Source of the DNA: Mesorhizobium sp. J428
GTDB taxonomy: Bacteria; Pseudomonadota; Alphaproteobacteria; Rhizobiales; Rhizobiaceae
Assembly (NCBI RefSeq): GCF_024699925.1
Contig: NZ_JAJOMX010000001.1
Location: forward strand, 1,526,001 to 1,590,000
DNA: 64,000 nucleotides
Direction of reading: 5' to 3'
The notes beneath the pieces are model-generated. The model searched no databases and had not been told where the DNA came from. It was given only the letters and a program-made list of their open reading frames with translations. The position numbers were made by a program, and so were the translations under genes. The stretch's first letter is position 1, and the number at the start of each line of letters is the position of its first letter. Below are positions 9,278-20,869 of this stretch, piece by piece.

Positions 9278-10597
9278 ATGAACTCTATCCTCAAGCCACT
9301 GATCGTTGCGATGGCGCTTGCCGCCGCCACCCTGCCCGCCATGGTGACGGGCGCCAGCGCGCAGCTCGAGATCGACGTCAACAAGGGCACGATCGAGCCG
9401 CTGCCGATCGCAGTGACGGACTTCCTGTCCGCGGACGCGCTCGGCGCCGAGATCTCCGGCATCGTCGCCGCCGACCTGCGGCGTTCGGGCCTGTTCGCGC
9501 CGATCGACAAGGCCGCCTTCATCGAGAAGATCTCCAACCCGGACGCGGCCCCGCGCTTCGAGGACTGGAAGGTGATCAACGCCCAGGCGCTGGTGACCGG
9601 CCGCGTCACCGAGGAGGCGGACGGGCGCCTGCGCGCCGAGTTCCGGCTGTGGGACACGTTCGGCGGCCAGCAGCTCGCCGGCGAGCAGTTCTTCGCCACC
9701 AAGAGCAATTCGCGCCGCGTGGCGCACATCATCGCCGACGCGATCTACGAGCGGCTGACCGGCGAAAAGGGCTATTTCGACACCCGCGTTGTGTTCGTCG
9801 ACGAGTCCGGCCCGCGCAATGCGCGCAAGAAGCGGCTGGCGATCATGGACCAGGACGGCGCCAACCTGCGCTACCTGTCCGACGGCCGCGAGATCGAGCT
9901 GACGCCGCGCTTCTCGCCGATCCGGCAGGAAATCACCTACATGTCCTATCCGAACTCAGGAGCGCAGCCGAGCGTCTACCTGCTGCAGATCGAGACGGGG
10001 CAGCGCGAGGCGCTGGGCGGCTCGAACGGGATGAGCTTCTCGCCGCGCTTCTCGCCCGACGGCCAGCGCGTGATCCTGAGCCTCGAGATGAACGGCGTGT
10101 CGAACCTGTTCACCATGGACCTGCGCAACCGCCAGATGACGCGGCTGACGACCTCGAACGCGATCGACACCTCGCCGTCCTATTCGCCCGACGGATCGCA
10201 GATCGTCTTCACCTCCGACCGCGCGGGCTCCGAGCAGCTCTACGTGATGGGCTCCGACGGCTCGAACCCGAACCGCATCTCCTTCGGCGGCGGCAAGTAT
10301 TCGACCCCGGTCTGGTCGCCGCGCGGCGACCTGATCGCCTTCACCAAGCAGACCGGCGGCGAGTTCCAGATCGGCGTGATGCGCCCCGACGGCTCGGGCG
10401 AGCGCATCCTGTCGAGCGGCAACCTGCAGGAAGGCCCGACCTGGGCGCCGAACGGCCGCGTCGTGATGTTCTTCCGCCAGGCGGCGGGCTCAGGCGGGCC
10501 GAAGCTCTTCTCCGTCGACCTGACCGGCCGCAACGAACAGCAGATCCCGACGCCGAACTTCGCCTCGGATCCCGCCTGGTCGCCGCTGCGCGAGTAG
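9278..10597 (+). CDS. tolB: TolB periplasmic beta-propeller
   Basis: The 439-aa protein starts at ATG 9278, after a GAGAGAAG ribosome site, and has a signal peptide ([17 protein letters not shown]). An N-terminal domain precedes a six-bladed propeller of WD40-like TolB repeats, visible as repeated SPDG/FSPDGQR and [15 protein letters not shown] motifs. TolB exchanges between Pal and TolA during envelope constriction. The gap to tolA is 23 bp. Confidence 0.96.
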   Translation: MNSILKPLIVAMALAAATLPAMVTGASAQLEIDVNKGTIEPLPIAVTDFLSADALGAEISGIVAADLRRSGLFAPIDKAAFIEKISNPDAAPRFEDWKVINAQALVTGRVTEEADGRLRAEFRLWDTFGGQQLAGEQFFATKSNSRRVAHIIADAIYERLTGEKGYFDTRVVFVDESGPRNARKKRLAIMDQDGANLRYLSDGREIELTPRFSPIRQEITYMSYPNSGAQPSVYLLQIETGQREALGGSNGMSFSPRFSPDGQRVILSLEMNGVSNLFTMDLRNRQMTRLTTSNAIDTSPSYSPDGSQIVFTSDRAGSEQLYVMGSDGSNPNRISFGGGKYSTPVWSPRGDLIAFTKQTGGEFQIGVMRPDGSGERILSSGNLQEGPTWAPNGRVVMFFRQAAGSGGPKLFSVDLTGRNEQQIPTPNFASDPAWSPLRE

Positions 10598-10701
10598 CGG
10601 CAAGGCTGAAAAGCCGCGGTTTCGCCGCATTGCGGCCACCGCGGCGCGCCAATCCCGTCATACCAGCATCGAGCCGATCGAGGGGGCCGGGTGACGTTTC
10701 A

Positions 10702-10731
10702 TTAACCATGTTCGTTGAGCGGCGGTTAACC
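10702..10731 (+). promoter_or_regulatory. Paired TTAACC elements upstream of pal (CtrA-like)
   Basis: In the 191-bp gap between tolB and pal there are two TTAACC elements, TTAACCAT at 10702-10709 and TTAACC at 10726-10731. They resemble CtrA half-sites, though the spacing is larger than the classic TTAA-N7-TTAA. The first octamer is shared with the tolQ upstream region. This suggests that pal has its own cell-cycle-linked promoter. Confidence 0.35.
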
Positions 10732-10788
10732 CAGATGTGGTTACTCAGGGATCAACGAAAACAGTAAAATTGCGAAGGAGCCGCGCGG

Positions 10789-11295
10789 ATGCGCCGTATC
10801 GCAGCACTCACCACGAACCCCGTCGCCATCGCGCTGATCGCGGCTCTCGCCGTTACCGGCTGCGCCTCGAAGAAGGCGCCGAACTCTGCCGCCGACCTCG
10901 GCCTCAACGCCGGCAACAATGCCGCTCCCGGCTCCTCGCAGGACTTCACGCTGAACGTCGGCGACCGCATCTTCTTCGACACCGATTCCTCGGTGATCCG
11001 CGCCGACGCGCAGCAGACGCTGGCCAAGCAGGCGCAGTGGCTGAACCGCTACTCCAACTACAAGATCACGGTCGAAGGCCATGCCGACGAGCGCGGCACG
11101 CGCGAATACAACATCGCGCTCGGCGCCCGCCGCGCCGCCGCCACCCGCGACTACCTCGCGGCCCAGGGCGTGTCGGCGAGCCGCATGCGCACCATCTCCT
11201 ACGGCAAGGAAAAGCCGGTGGCGCTGTGCGACGACGCCTCGTGCCAGACGCAGAACCGCCGCGCCGTGACCGTTCTGGGCGGCCAGGGAAGCTGA
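10789..11295 (+). CDS. pal: Pal peptidoglycan-associated lipoprotein
   Basis: The 168-aa outer-membrane lipoprotein has a lipobox LAVTGC (lipidated Cys25) and an OmpA-like peptidoglycan-binding domain with the diagnostic GHADERGTREYNIALGARR stretch. It anchors the outer membrane to the cell wall and is moved by Tol to the division site. A GAAGGAG ribosome site precedes ATG 10789. Confidence 0.97.
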   Translation: MRRIAALTTNPVAIALIAALAVTGCASKKAPNSAADLGLNAGNNAAPGSSQDFTLNVGDRIFFDTDSSVIRADAQQTLAKQAQWLNRYSNYKITVEGHADERGTREYNIALGARRAAATRDYLAAQGVSASRMRTISYGKEKPVALCDDASCQTQNRRAVTVLGGQGS

Positions 11296-11471
11296 CTTCC
11301 GCGCAACACCGGCGCAAATTCCCGACTGGCGGCCCTCGTGGCCGCTTTTCGCATTCAAGCGGGCACTGTAAACAAAATTTGGCCGAACTCTGCCGGCCAT
11401 TTATCCGCCGAACGAAGGGGAGCGCTCGCGTTCTCCTTCACAAGTCCAGACACGCCCAGGTCAGACCGCCC

Positions 11472-12479
11472 ATGAGATTGCTTTCCCTTGTCCTTGGCGC
11501 GCTTGCGCTGCCGCTTGCGGCCCTGACGCCGGCCGATGCGGCCGACGACGACGCAACCGCCACCGAGATCGTCGACGATTCGCCCTTCGATGTGTTCCCG
11601 GCCGCCGTCAGCAGCCTCCTGCCGCTGCGCTCCAGCGAGACGCCTGCCGAGCCGGTCTACCAGCTCGCCCAGGCGAGCGACCCGCGCGTGGTCGGCCTCG
11701 AGGAGCAGATCCGCCAGCTCAACGGCCGGGTCGAGGAGATGAACTTCCAGATCCTCCAGATGCAGGAGCAGATGCGCAAGATGCAGGAGGACGTCGACTT
11801 CCGCCTGCAGGAGCTGGAGCAGAAGAAGTCCGACGCCGGCAATACGGCCCCGTCAGCCGAGCCGCGCAAGAGTGTCGCCGAGGTCCAGGAAGGCGCCCTG
11901 CCGCCGCCGTCACAGCCGTCGCCTTCGATCACGCAGGCGCCCGCCGCCGGCCCCGGCGCGCCGGAGAAGCCGCTCGGCTCGATCGTCTTCGACAAGGACG
12001 GCAATGTGGTCGGCGGCACGCTCGACCCGGACGCGGTAAACGAGGCGCAGGCCAACACCGACGGCGCCACCGTCGCCGCCGTCTCGCCCTCCTCCAGCGA
12101 TCCTCAGGAGCTCTACCGCAACTCCTACGAGGCGATCCTGTCCGGCGACTACGGCACGGCGGAAGCGGGCTTCCGCCAGCACATCGAAAGGTTCCCTTCC
12201 GACTCGCAGACCGCCGACGCCCGCTACTGGCTGGGCGAGTCCCTGCTCGGCCAGCAGCGCTACCGCGACGCGGCCGAGGTGTTCGTCGACGCCAACCGCT
12301 CCTTCCCCAATGCCCGCAAGTCGCCCGACATGCTGCTCAAACTCGGCGTATCGCTTTCCGCGCTCAACCAGCGCGACGTCGCCTGCGCCACCTTCACCAA
12401 GATCAACCAGCGCTATCCGAACAGCTCGAGCTCCTTCAAGGAGCGGGTGAAGCAGGAACGCGCGCTCGCCGGGTGCTGA
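11472..12479 (+). CDS. cpoB: CpoB (YbgF) Tol-Pal coordinator, TPR protein
   Basis: The 335-aa periplasmic protein has a signal peptide (LVLGALALPLAALTPADA). A coiled coil follows (about 70-115; EQIRQLNGRVEEMNFQILQM), a Pro-rich linker, and C-terminal tetratricopeptide repeats (GDYGTAEAGFRQHIERFP, YWLGESLLGQQRYRDAAEVF, LLKLGVSLSALNQRDVA). CpoB couples Tol activity to septal peptidoglycan synthesis. ATG 11472 is chosen because the signal peptide begins there, although the frame stays open upstream. Its stop overlaps the tilS start. Confidence 0.93.
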   Translation: MRLLSLVLGALALPLAALTPADAADDDATATEIVDDSPFDVFPAAVSSLLPLRSSETPAEPVYQLAQASDPRVVGLEEQIRQLNGRVEEMNFQILQMQEQMRKMQEDVDFRLQELEQKKSDAGNTAPSAEPRKSVAEVQEGALPPPSQPSPSITQAPAAGPGAPEKPLGSIVFDKDGNVVGGTLDPDAVNEAQANTDGATVAAVSPSSSDPQELYRNSYEAILSGDYGTAEAGFRQHIERFPSDSQTADARYWLGESLLGQQRYRDAAEVFVDANRSFPNARKSPDMLLKLGVSLSALNQRDVACATFTKINQRYPNSSSSFKERVKQERALAGC

Positions 12480-13837
12480 CCGCCGCTTCCGGACAAGATC
12501 CGGCCGGCCTCGCCCCGGACCGCCTGTTCGCAGGCATCGACTTCACAACATCGCCAGCCGTCGTGGTCGCCGTTTCCGGCGGCGGGGATTCGATTGCGCT
12601 GCTGCATCTCCTGTCGCGGCATCTCGTCCGCACGCGCATCGTCGCGGTGACCGTCGACCATGCGTTGCGGCCAGATTCGGCGCGGGAGGCCGAGGATGTC
12701 GGCGCGTTCTGCGCGACGCTCGGCGTAAGCCACCTGATCCGCGCATGGCACGGCGACAAGCCCGCCACCGGCCTGTCGGCAGCGGCAAGGGACGCGCGCT
12801 ACCGCCTGCTGGCGGAGGCGGCGGACGATGTCGGCGCGACGCTGCTTCTCACCGGCCACACCGAGGACGACCAGGCCGAGACGGTGGCGATGCGCGCCGA
12901 GCGCGGCGAGGGCCGCGGGCTCGCCGGCATGGCGCCCGACACACTGCTCGACGGCCGGCTGTGGCTGGTGCGGCCGCTGCTGGCGACGCGCCGGGCAGCA
13001 CTCAGGGACTATCTGCGCGCCGAGGGCATCGGCTGGGTCGACGACCCGACCAACGAGGATGCGGCCTATGAGCGCGTGCGCGCACGGCGCAGGCTTGCAG
13101 ACCCGGCCGCGTTCGCGCGGGCGATCGAGACGGCGCGAGAGGGCGCGCGGGAACGCGAGCGGCTGGGCGAAGCGGCCGCGGCGCTGATCGCGACCTGCGC
13201 CCTCCCCGCCCCCGGCCTGGTCCGCCTCGCGGCCAATGTTTTCCGCGCCGCGCCGCGTGACGCGGCGACCTATGCGCTCAGGCTGCTGCTGGCGACGGCC
13301 GGCGGCGGCGGGCATCTGCCGGACGACCCCAGGACGGCCGCCCTGCTCGACCGCTTCGGCGAACCTGCCTTCCGCGCCTCGCTGGCGCGCGCGACGGTCG
13401 AGCGGCGGGGCGACGCGATTTTCCTCTATCGCGAGGCGCGCGGCCTGCCGGAACCAGGGCCCGCCCTCAACGGACAGATCTGGGACGGACGGTTCCGGCT
13501 CGGCAATGTCGAGGGCGAGACGATCGGACCGGCCGGACGCTTCGGCGGCGGGCGCGCGGACGAGGCGTCAGGCGTGCCGCCGGCGCTGGCCCGCGCCGCG
13601 GCGGCGGCCCGCCCGGCCCTCTTCCGCAGCGCGGAATGCCTCGGACCGCTCGACGGGCGATCGGATGCGGATTCATCCCCCTTACCCACCCAGCCGTTCG
13701 CGGTGCCGCTGGCAGCCCCCTTCGCGCGTATCCTGCCCGCCTTCGACCTCGCGCCCGCGCGGGCGCTGATGAAGCTCGTCGGCGGCGAATTGCCGCCCCC
13801 GCCGCCTTATGCCGGCCACACTGCACCGGAAGCTTAA
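12473..13837 (+). CDS. tilS: tRNA(Ile)-lysidine synthetase TilS
   Basis: TilS converts C34 of the AUA-reading tRNA-Ile to lysidine. The 454-aa protein shows the PP-loop ATP motif SGGGDS (residues 35-40), VDHALRPDSAREA, GHTEDDQAET and the RPLL segment. The start is GTG 12473, which overlaps the cpoB stop codon, so translation is probably coupled. The C-terminal region is divergent, as usual in alphaproteobacteria. Confidence 0.94.
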   Translation: MLTAASGQDPAGLAPDRLFAGIDFTTSPAVVVAVSGGGDSIALLHLLSRHLVRTRIVAVTVDHALRPDSAREAEDVGAFCATLGVSHLIRAWHGDKPATGLSAAARDARYRLLAEAADDVGATLLLTGHTEDDQAETVAMRAERGEGRGLAGMAPDTLLDGRLWLVRPLLATRRAALRDYLRAEGIGWVDDPTNEDAAYERVRARRRLADPAAFARAIETAREGARERERLGEAAAALIATCALPAPGLVRLAANVFRAAPRDAATYALRLLLATAGGGGHLPDDPRTAALLDRFGEPAFRASLARATVERRGDAIFLYREARGLPEPGPALNGQIWDGRFRLGNVEGETIGPAGRFGGGRADEASGVPPALARAAAAARPALFRSAECLGPLDGRSDADSSPLPTQPFAVPLAAPFARILPAFDLAPARALMKLVGGELPPPPPYAGHTAPEA

Positions 13838-13942
13838 CCCAATGGTAGCGGCGTGCTTGGCAAGGTGTGCGGGTCTACCTATGTTAGGCAGCAACACCCA
13901 CTCTGACGGGCGTCGGCCTCTGCGACGCCAGCGGGACAAGAG

Positions 13943-15883
<1,941 letters not shown>

Positions 15884-15902
15884 AGGCTGCGGAACAGACA
15901 TC

Positions 15903-15934
15903 GAAAGGGCGCCCACCGGCGCCCTTTCCTGTTT
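15903..15934 (+). terminator. Rho-independent terminator after ftsH
   Basis: A perfect 11-bp stem GAAAGGGCGCC / GGCGCCCTTTC with a CACC loop is followed by CTGTTTT. It closes the Tol-Pal-tilS-ftsH block. Confidence 0.9.
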
Positions 15935-16276
15935 TGTCACCGGCTGCGAGCCGCAGCCGGGCCGCCGCGCCGATCCTGCGCCGGCGCGGCCGTTCGCCTC
16001 GCCAGCCGCGTGCAGGGCCTTCCGGCGCGAGAGCAAGGACGCCCCGCTCCCCCGTGCTCGCCGCCAGGCAGCGGTGGCCGCTCGGCGGCCCGCACAGCGC
16101 TCCCACAGCCTCCCGCCCTGCGACCAGCGCTTGCTTAACGGCCCTGCGGCCACCCCTGCGGCGGCCGGGGTCCATCGACCTCGGCGCACGTTGCGAAAAT
16201 GCGCGATTTGCGTCTTGTTTCGGCGGCGCTGCTTAGCTATGTGTCTGCCGCGCCTTCTGGCGCGACCACGCGATCC
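15935..16276. other. GC-rich spacer between ftsH terminator and tRNA-Ser
   Basis: About 340 bp of very GC-rich DNA. All six frames are open over long stretches but none has a recognisable protein or good start. The last 70 bp are more AT-rich and probably hold the tRNA promoter. Confidence 0.4.
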
Positions 16277-16366
16277 GGAGAGGTGGCAGAGTGGTCGAAT
16301 GCACCGCACTCGAAATGCGGCATGGGTGCAAGCCCATCGGGGGTTCGAATCCCTCCCTCTCCGCCA
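16277..16366 (+). tRNA. tRNA-Ser (anticodon CGA)
   Basis: A 90-nt class II tRNA with acceptor GGAGAGG paired to CCTCTCC, discriminator G and an encoded CCA end. The anticodon stem CCGCA/TGCGG closes the loop CTCGAAA with anticodon CGA, reading UCG serine codons. A long variable arm (CATGGGTGCAAGCCCATC) and T arm GGGGGTTCGAATCCCTC are present. Confidence 0.97.
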
Positions 16367-16522
16367 TTCGCCGCCGATTGCCGCGCACTCCAGGAAATAG
16401 CTTCACCGGCGCTATATTGCCGGCAATCGAAGCGGGTGTAGGTGGCCTTCGCGTGGGGCGATCCGGGGCGGACAGGGGTGATCGTGGAGCGCGAAGGGTG
16501 GACGGCCGCCTAGACGTTCTGG

Positions 16523-17323
16523 CTACAGCTGAAGAACCAGAGGACAGTGATCCGAGACTTCCGGGTCGTGAATGACGTCGAACGACTTCACGGCCTCTTC
16601 GCGATTCACGAGCATATAGTCCGCGAACCGACCCGGCTTCCCGTATTGGGCGCTTCGGGTGGTTTCGATGCCGCGCCCTGTCACCAGTTCGTACAGTCCG
16701 GCATTGGCGAGGATCGCGAGCGTTTCGCTGCCTGGTTCGACGTTGAAGTCACCGCAGACCACCACCACGTCACCCGGCTCTGAAATCTGCCGGGAAAGAT
16801 CGAGCAACCTTCGTGCCTGCGCAGCACGTTCGGGGGTGTCCAACTTGCCGTTCAGATCGCGCAGTCCGTGCATATGCGTGATGCTGACGGCCCGCTCGGC
16901 AGCGTAGTCATAGACCCTGACGCCATGGGCGCTGCGGGATCGCGGATGATCGCCGTAGCCAACCGGCGAAAAGCCCTTGTGAACAAAGCCCTGAATCTGG
17001 CCGACGATGGGGAAGGATCGCCGCACGAACGTGGCCAGCCCCCATTGCGACGGGACCGGTTGGTCCCCGTCCCAGAGAACGCCCTGCGCCGCAGGACAGA
17101 AGATTGCGACGTGACCGGGCAAGGCATTCGATACATCGCGAAAGAAGTTGGCGCGCTGGGGCAGCACGTGATCGCCATCACGATAGGTCAGCCAGTCCTT
17201 CTCGGACTCAGGGCTGTGAATGACTTCCTGAAGGCACAGGACGTCGGGATCGCTGATTTCGACATAGGGCAACAGCTTTCCGTGCAGCTTTCCACCCCAG
17301 CCGTTCAGGCACATTATTTTCAC
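16523..17323 (-). CDS. Endonuclease/exonuclease/phosphatase (EEP) family protein
   Basis: This 266-aa cytoplasmic phosphoesterase has the family's metal and catalytic sites: the metal-binding Glu in VLCLQEVIHS (E33), GDFNVEPGSET, and SDHCPLVL with the catalytic Asp-His. A conserved His occurs in THMHGLRD. The substrate (DNA, phosphoinositide or nucleotide) cannot be told. GTG 17323 (VKIMCLNGWGG) is taken as the start because the EEP fold begins there; an upstream start at 17404 would add 27 unlikely residues. It is a single gene downstream of the tRNA on the opposite strand. Confidence 0.85.
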   Translation of the reverse strand: MKIMCLNGWGGKLHGKLLPYVEISDPDVLCLQEVIHSPESEKDWLTYRDGDHVLPQRANFFRDVSNALPGHVAIFCPAAQGVLWDGDQPVPSQWGLATFVRRSFPIVGQIQGFVHKGFSPVGYGDHPRSRSAHGVRVYDYAAERAVSITHMHGLRDLNGKLDTPERAAQARRLLDLSRQISEPGDVVVVCGDFNVEPGSETLAILANAGLYELVTGRGIETTRSAQYGKPGRFADYMLVNREEAVKSFDVIHDPEVSDHCPLVLQL

Positions 17324-17556
17324 GGATCTGTCCCTCGGAGTCTCGCGAACCCGACTTTCACGGCATTGGAGAACGCCCGCAAGTCGTTCGGACCCTTGCT
17401 GCAAATCTCGGGAATGTCCGGCTTTTCAATGGCGGTGAGAGAGCATGCCCCTGGATCCGATCAAGCGTTTCGAGGCCTACCGACCATGCATCCGCCTTGT
17501 CGGCTCGGCAATACTTAGCAAAGCGGCAAACTTTTCCTTGTGCGTCGGATGCCGCG

Positions 17557-17573
17557 ATGTTAGTTAGCAACAT
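17557..17573 (+). promoter_or_regulatory. Inverted repeat at the ArsR start (possible operator)
   Basis: ATGTT-AGTTAGC-AACAT is a short palindrome directly upstream of, and overlapping, the proposed ATG of the ArsR-type regulator. The position fits autorepression. Confidence 0.35.
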
Positions 17574-17913
17574 GACTAAGCATCAGCCGGAACTTTCGCT
17601 GCTCTTCCATGCTCTGGCCGATCCCACCCGCCGGTCGATCCTGACCCGGCTGGGCGAAAGGCCGGCGCGGGTCACGGACCTGTCCGGACCGACGGGCCTG
17701 CGCCTGCCTACCGTGATGCGGCACCTTTCGGTGCTGGAGGAGGCGGGGCTGATCGCCACGTCCAAGGACGGGCGGGTGCGCACCTGCGCCATCGTGCCGG
17801 AGGCGCTGAATCCGGTGCGGACATGGCTCGACGAGCAGCGGGCGATCTGGGAAGGCCGGCTCGACCGGCTGGAAGCACTTGCGATCAAGGCAATGAAGGA
17901 GCGCACGGAATGA
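17572..17913 (+). CDS. ArsR-family transcriptional regulator
   Basis: The 113-aa winged-helix repressor has FHALADPTRRSILTRL (dimer and helix 1), the recognition helix in LRLPTVMRHLSVLEEAGLI and the wing ATSKDGRVRTCAI. It lacks the metal-binding cysteines of ArsR/SmtB, as is usual in the subgroup paired with AHSA1 proteins. Its stop overlaps the start of the next gene (ATGA), so the two form an operon. ATG 17572 is used; ATG 17557 is the alternative. Confidence 0.88.
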   Translation: MTKHQPELSLLFHALADPTRRSILTRLGERPARVTDLSGPTGLRLPTVMRHLSVLEEAGLIATSKDGRVRTCAIVPEALNPVRTWLDEQRAIWEGRLDRLEALAIKAMKERTE

Positions 17914-18833
17914 CATCGAAACCGAACCCGCAGCGCATGCCTGCGGCCCGCGACCAGGCGGACGGCCGCTTTGCGACGCTGACCTTCGAGCGGGACGTGG
18001 CCGCGCCCTTGTCGGCGCTGTGGCAGGTCTGGACGGCGCCAGCCGCGCGGGCGGTCTGGTCCTCTCCCTCGCCTTCGGTCGTGGTGGAGTTCCTCGAGGC
18101 CGACACCAGGGTGGGCGGGCGCGAAGTCTCGCTCTGCAAGGTCGCAGGCGAGCCCGACACGCGCTGCGAATGCGGCTGGCTCGCCTTGCAGCCGGCACGG
18201 CGCAGCGTGAACTACGAGGTGATCTCCTCAGAAGGCGTGACGCAATCGGCGGCGCTGGTGACGGCGGATTTCTCCGGCACCGACGAGCGCAGCCGGGTGG
18301 TCGTGACGGTGCAGCTTTCCTCGCTGGCCCAGGATATGGAGGCCGGCTACCGGCAGGGATTCGACGCGGGGCTGGACAATCTCGGCGGCGTCGCCGAGCG
18401 CACCATGGTGCTCCAGCGCGTCATACGGGCGCCGCGCTCGATCGTTTGGAACACCTGGGTGAACGCCAAGACGCTGCCGCAATGGTGGGGTCCGGACGGG
18501 TTTTCCTGCCGGACGAAGCGGATCGACCTGCGCACGGGCGGCGAATGGGTGTTCGACATGATCGGGCCCGACGGCACGGTGTTCCCGAACCACCACCGCT
18601 ACATCGAAATCCGCCCCGAGGAGAGGCTCGCCTACACGCTGCTGTGGGGCGAGAACGGACCGAAGCATGCCGATGCATGGGCCTCGTTCGAGACCGAGGG
18701 CGAAGCGACGAAGGTGACGCTGGGCATGGTGATGAGCACGAAGGCCGAGTTCGAGGCGGCAAAGGGTTTCGGCGCGATCGAACTGGGCCTGCAGACGCTG
18801 GGCAAGCTGGAGCGTCTCGTCACATCGCAATAG
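17910..18833 (+). CDS. Tandem SRPBCC (AHSA1-like) protein
   Basis: The 307-aa protein has two START/SRPBCC domains in tandem. The first (about 20-155) starts LTFERDVAAPLSALWQVWTA. The second (about 165-307) starts LQRVIRAPRSIVWNTWVNAK, followed by LPQWWGPDGF, the typical AHSA1 signature. Such proteins bind hydrophobic ligands and are nearly always coupled to the ArsR subgroup found immediately upstream. The first copy is more diverged and lacks the WWGP motif (AVWSSPSPSVVVEF instead). The ligand is unknown. Confidence 0.85.
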   Translation: MTSKPNPQRMPAARDQADGRFATLTFERDVAAPLSALWQVWTAPAARAVWSSPSPSVVVEFLEADTRVGGREVSLCKVAGEPDTRCECGWLALQPARRSVNYEVISSEGVTQSAALVTADFSGTDERSRVVVTVQLSSLAQDMEAGYRQGFDAGLDNLGGVAERTMVLQRVIRAPRSIVWNTWVNAKTLPQWWGPDGFSCRTKRIDLRTGGEWVFDMIGPDGTVFPNHHRYIEIRPEERLAYTLLWGENGPKHADAWASFETEGEATKVTLGMVMSTKAEFEAAKGFGAIELGLQTLGKLERLVTSQ

Positions 18834-18896
18834 ACGCCGCAGCTCGGCAACCGATCTCCAACGCGGTTATGAGGCCGCGTTGGCTGAGCAGTCGGG

Positions 18897-19850
18897 CTAC
18901 TTGCTGCTGAACGCCAGGCGGCAGGGGCCGATCGCCGTGTCGACCGAAGCCAGCCATCGGCGCGCGGCGGGGATGTTCCTGACGTGGGCGTCGAGGAAGG
19001 CGAGGGTGAGCTGGCGCAGGGCCGCCTGCTGGGCGGGGACCTGGGGCTGGACGCCGTTGTCGGCGAAGCCGCCGAGGTAATGGTCGGCCTCGTCCAGGAC
19101 GGCGAGGTATTTGTCGCCAGCGGGGGCGAGGTCGTAGGGTTCCGACTTCCAGTGCCAGTCGCCGCCCTTGGCGCCGCGGTCGAGCGTGCCGGTGACGGTG
19201 AGGACGGGACCGTCCATGCGGTCCCACGAGCCGTCGCGCAGACCCTGCTGGTCGCGTCCCTGGCCGCTGAGCAGCATGGCCGCGGCGAAGCGGTCGTCTC
19301 GGAAGCGGCGCGCCTGGCCGTCCGGCAGGTCGATCTCCGCGCCGGCAAGGAGTTGCGCGGTGTAGGCGCCGAAGGAATGGCCGGCGATGGCGCCACGGAC
19401 CGGCCGGTCCGGCCGGCCGCTCGTGACCTCGAACACGCTGTCGAGACTGTCCATCACGCGACCGGCGACGGCCGCCCTGTCCAGCCAGCGCTCCGGTGCG
19501 TGCAGGATCTCGTGCATACGCGACCGGATGTCGGTCATCTGCCACCAGCGGGAGAGATCGGCGTCCGGGTCGAGGCCGAGCGCCGGCTCGGCGCGCGCCA
19601 CGCGCCCGATCGCATCGGAAAAGGTCGGCTGGATCACCAGATAGCCGTGGCGGGCCCAGTGGTGCGCGAGAGCGGCATATTCGCGGCCGTTCGAGCCAAG
19701 GCCGTGGCAGAACAGGACGAAGCCCAGCGGCGCGCGGCCGGACGGCCAGCGGCAGGTGAGGCCCGGCCCAATGCCGGGCGCGCCGGCGATCACATCGTCG
19801 GCCTCGCGAACGTCTCCCGCGGGGATGTCGCTGACGTAGACGCCGCTCAT
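18897..19850 (-). CDS. Alpha/beta hydrolase (dienelactone hydrolase-like)
   Basis: This 317-aa enzyme has an oxyanion segment FVLFCHGLGSNGREY, nucleophile elbow AGHSFGAYTA (Ser in GHSFG) and a C-terminal catalytic His in DEADHYLGG. The family resembles plant chlorophyllase/PAF-acetylhydrolase-like hydrolases. It has no signal peptide. It is the last gene of the peptide-transporter operon and its start overlaps the stop of the DppF-like ATPase (ATGA), so it may act on the imported compound, for example by hydrolysing an ester or amide. Confidence 0.8.
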   Translation of the reverse strand: MSGVYVSDIPAGDVREADDVIAGAPGIGPGLTCRWPSGRAPLGFVLFCHGLGSNGREYAALAHHWARHGYLVIQPTFSDAIGRVARAEPALGLDPDADLSRWWQMTDIRSRMHEILHAPERWLDRAAVAGRVMDSLDSVFEVTSGRPDRPVRGAIAGHSFGAYTAQLLAGAEIDLPDGQARRFRDDRFAAAMLLSGQGRDQQGLRDGSWDRMDGPVLTVTGTLDRGAKGGDWHWKSEPYDLAPAGDKYLAVLDEADHYLGGFADNGVQPQVPAQQAALRQLTLAFLDAHVRNIPAARRWLASVDTAIGPCRLAFSSK

Positions 19851-20869
19851 GCCGGCATGCCCTGGCTTGCGGTGGTGCCTGGCATCGCGGAGCGGTCGAG
19901 AAGGAAGCAGGCCGCCGTGCCGCCGCCGTCGACAGGATAGGCCGGCGGCATATCCTCGGCGCAGCGCGGCATCACGAAGGGACATCGGTTGCGGTAGGGA
20001 CAGCCCTGCGTCGCCACGCGCGGAGCCTCCTTCACCGGCGCTGCCCGGCGCGTCGCCCTTCGCCTGCGCTGGGCCTCGGGATCGAGCAGCGGCACCGCGT
20101 CGAGCAGCGCCTTTGTGTAGGGGTGGGCGGGAGAGCGGTAGACCCGGTCCGACGGACCTTCCTCGACGATGTGCCCGAGATACATCACCGCGATCCGGTC
20201 CGAGATGTGGTGGACCAGCGCCAGATCGTGGGCGATCAGCAGATAGGCGATGCCGAGCGCATCGCGGCGCTCGTAGAGCAGGTTGATGATCTGGTTCTGG
20301 GTGGAGACATCCAGCGCGCTGACCGGCTCGTCGAGCACGATGAGCTTCGGCGTCAGCGCCAGCGCGGAGGCGATGGCGATGCGCTGGCGCTGACCGCCGG
20401 AGAACTGGTGCGGATGGCGCTCGAGATGCTCCTCGGACAGCGACACCAGCCTGAGCAACTCGATGGCGCGGGCCCGCCGCTCGGCCCTGCTCATCGTCGT
20501 GTGGACGCGCAGCGGCTCGGTGACGATATCCTCGACGGTCATCGACGGGTTGAGCGAGGAATAGGGATCCTGGAACACCGCCTGGATCTGCCCGCGCACG
20601 GCGGGCGGATAGCGCGTTTTCATCGAGGTGAGCTCGACGTCGCCGAAGCGGATCGATCCGCCATTGGCCGGAACGAGGCCGAGCACCGTATTGGCGATGG
20701 AGGACTTGCCGGAGCCGGACTCGCCGACGAGGCCGAGAGTCTCGCCGGCGCGGATCGACAGGTTCGCGCCCTTGACGGCCTGGAACGCCCTGCCCTTGAA
20801 CCCGAGCAGGGAACGCCGCCAATAGGTGACGTCGAGGTCGCGGATTTCCAGCAGCGCTTCCTCGCTCAC
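19847..20869 (-). CDS. Oligopeptide ABC transporter ATP-binding protein (DppF/OppF-like)
   Basis: The 340-aa ATPase has Walker A GESGSGKSS, Q-loop FQDPYSSLNPS, signature FSGGQRQRIAIA and Walker B LIVLDEPVSALD. The Opp-type C-terminal Cys-rich domain (TQGCPYRNRCPFVMPRCAE) may bind an iron-sulfur cluster. The start is GTG 20869, overlapping the preceding stop (GTGA). It partners the fused permease/ATPase. Confidence 0.93.
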   Translation of the reverse strand: MSEEALLEIRDLDVTYWRRSLLGFKGRAFQAVKGANLSIRAGETLGLVGESGSGKSSIANTVLGLVPANGGSIRFGDVELTSMKTRYPPAVRGQIQAVFQDPYSSLNPSMTVEDIVTEPLRVHTTMSRAERRARAIELLRLVSLSEEHLERHPHQFSGGQRQRIAIASALALTPKLIVLDEPVSALDVSTQNQIINLLYERRDALGIAYLLIAHDLALVHHISDRIAVMYLGHIVEEGPSDRVYRSPAHPYTKALLDAVPLLDPEAQRRRRATRRAAPVKEAPRVATQGCPYRNRCPFVMPRCAEDMPPAYPVDGGGTAACFLLDRSAMPGTTASQGMPA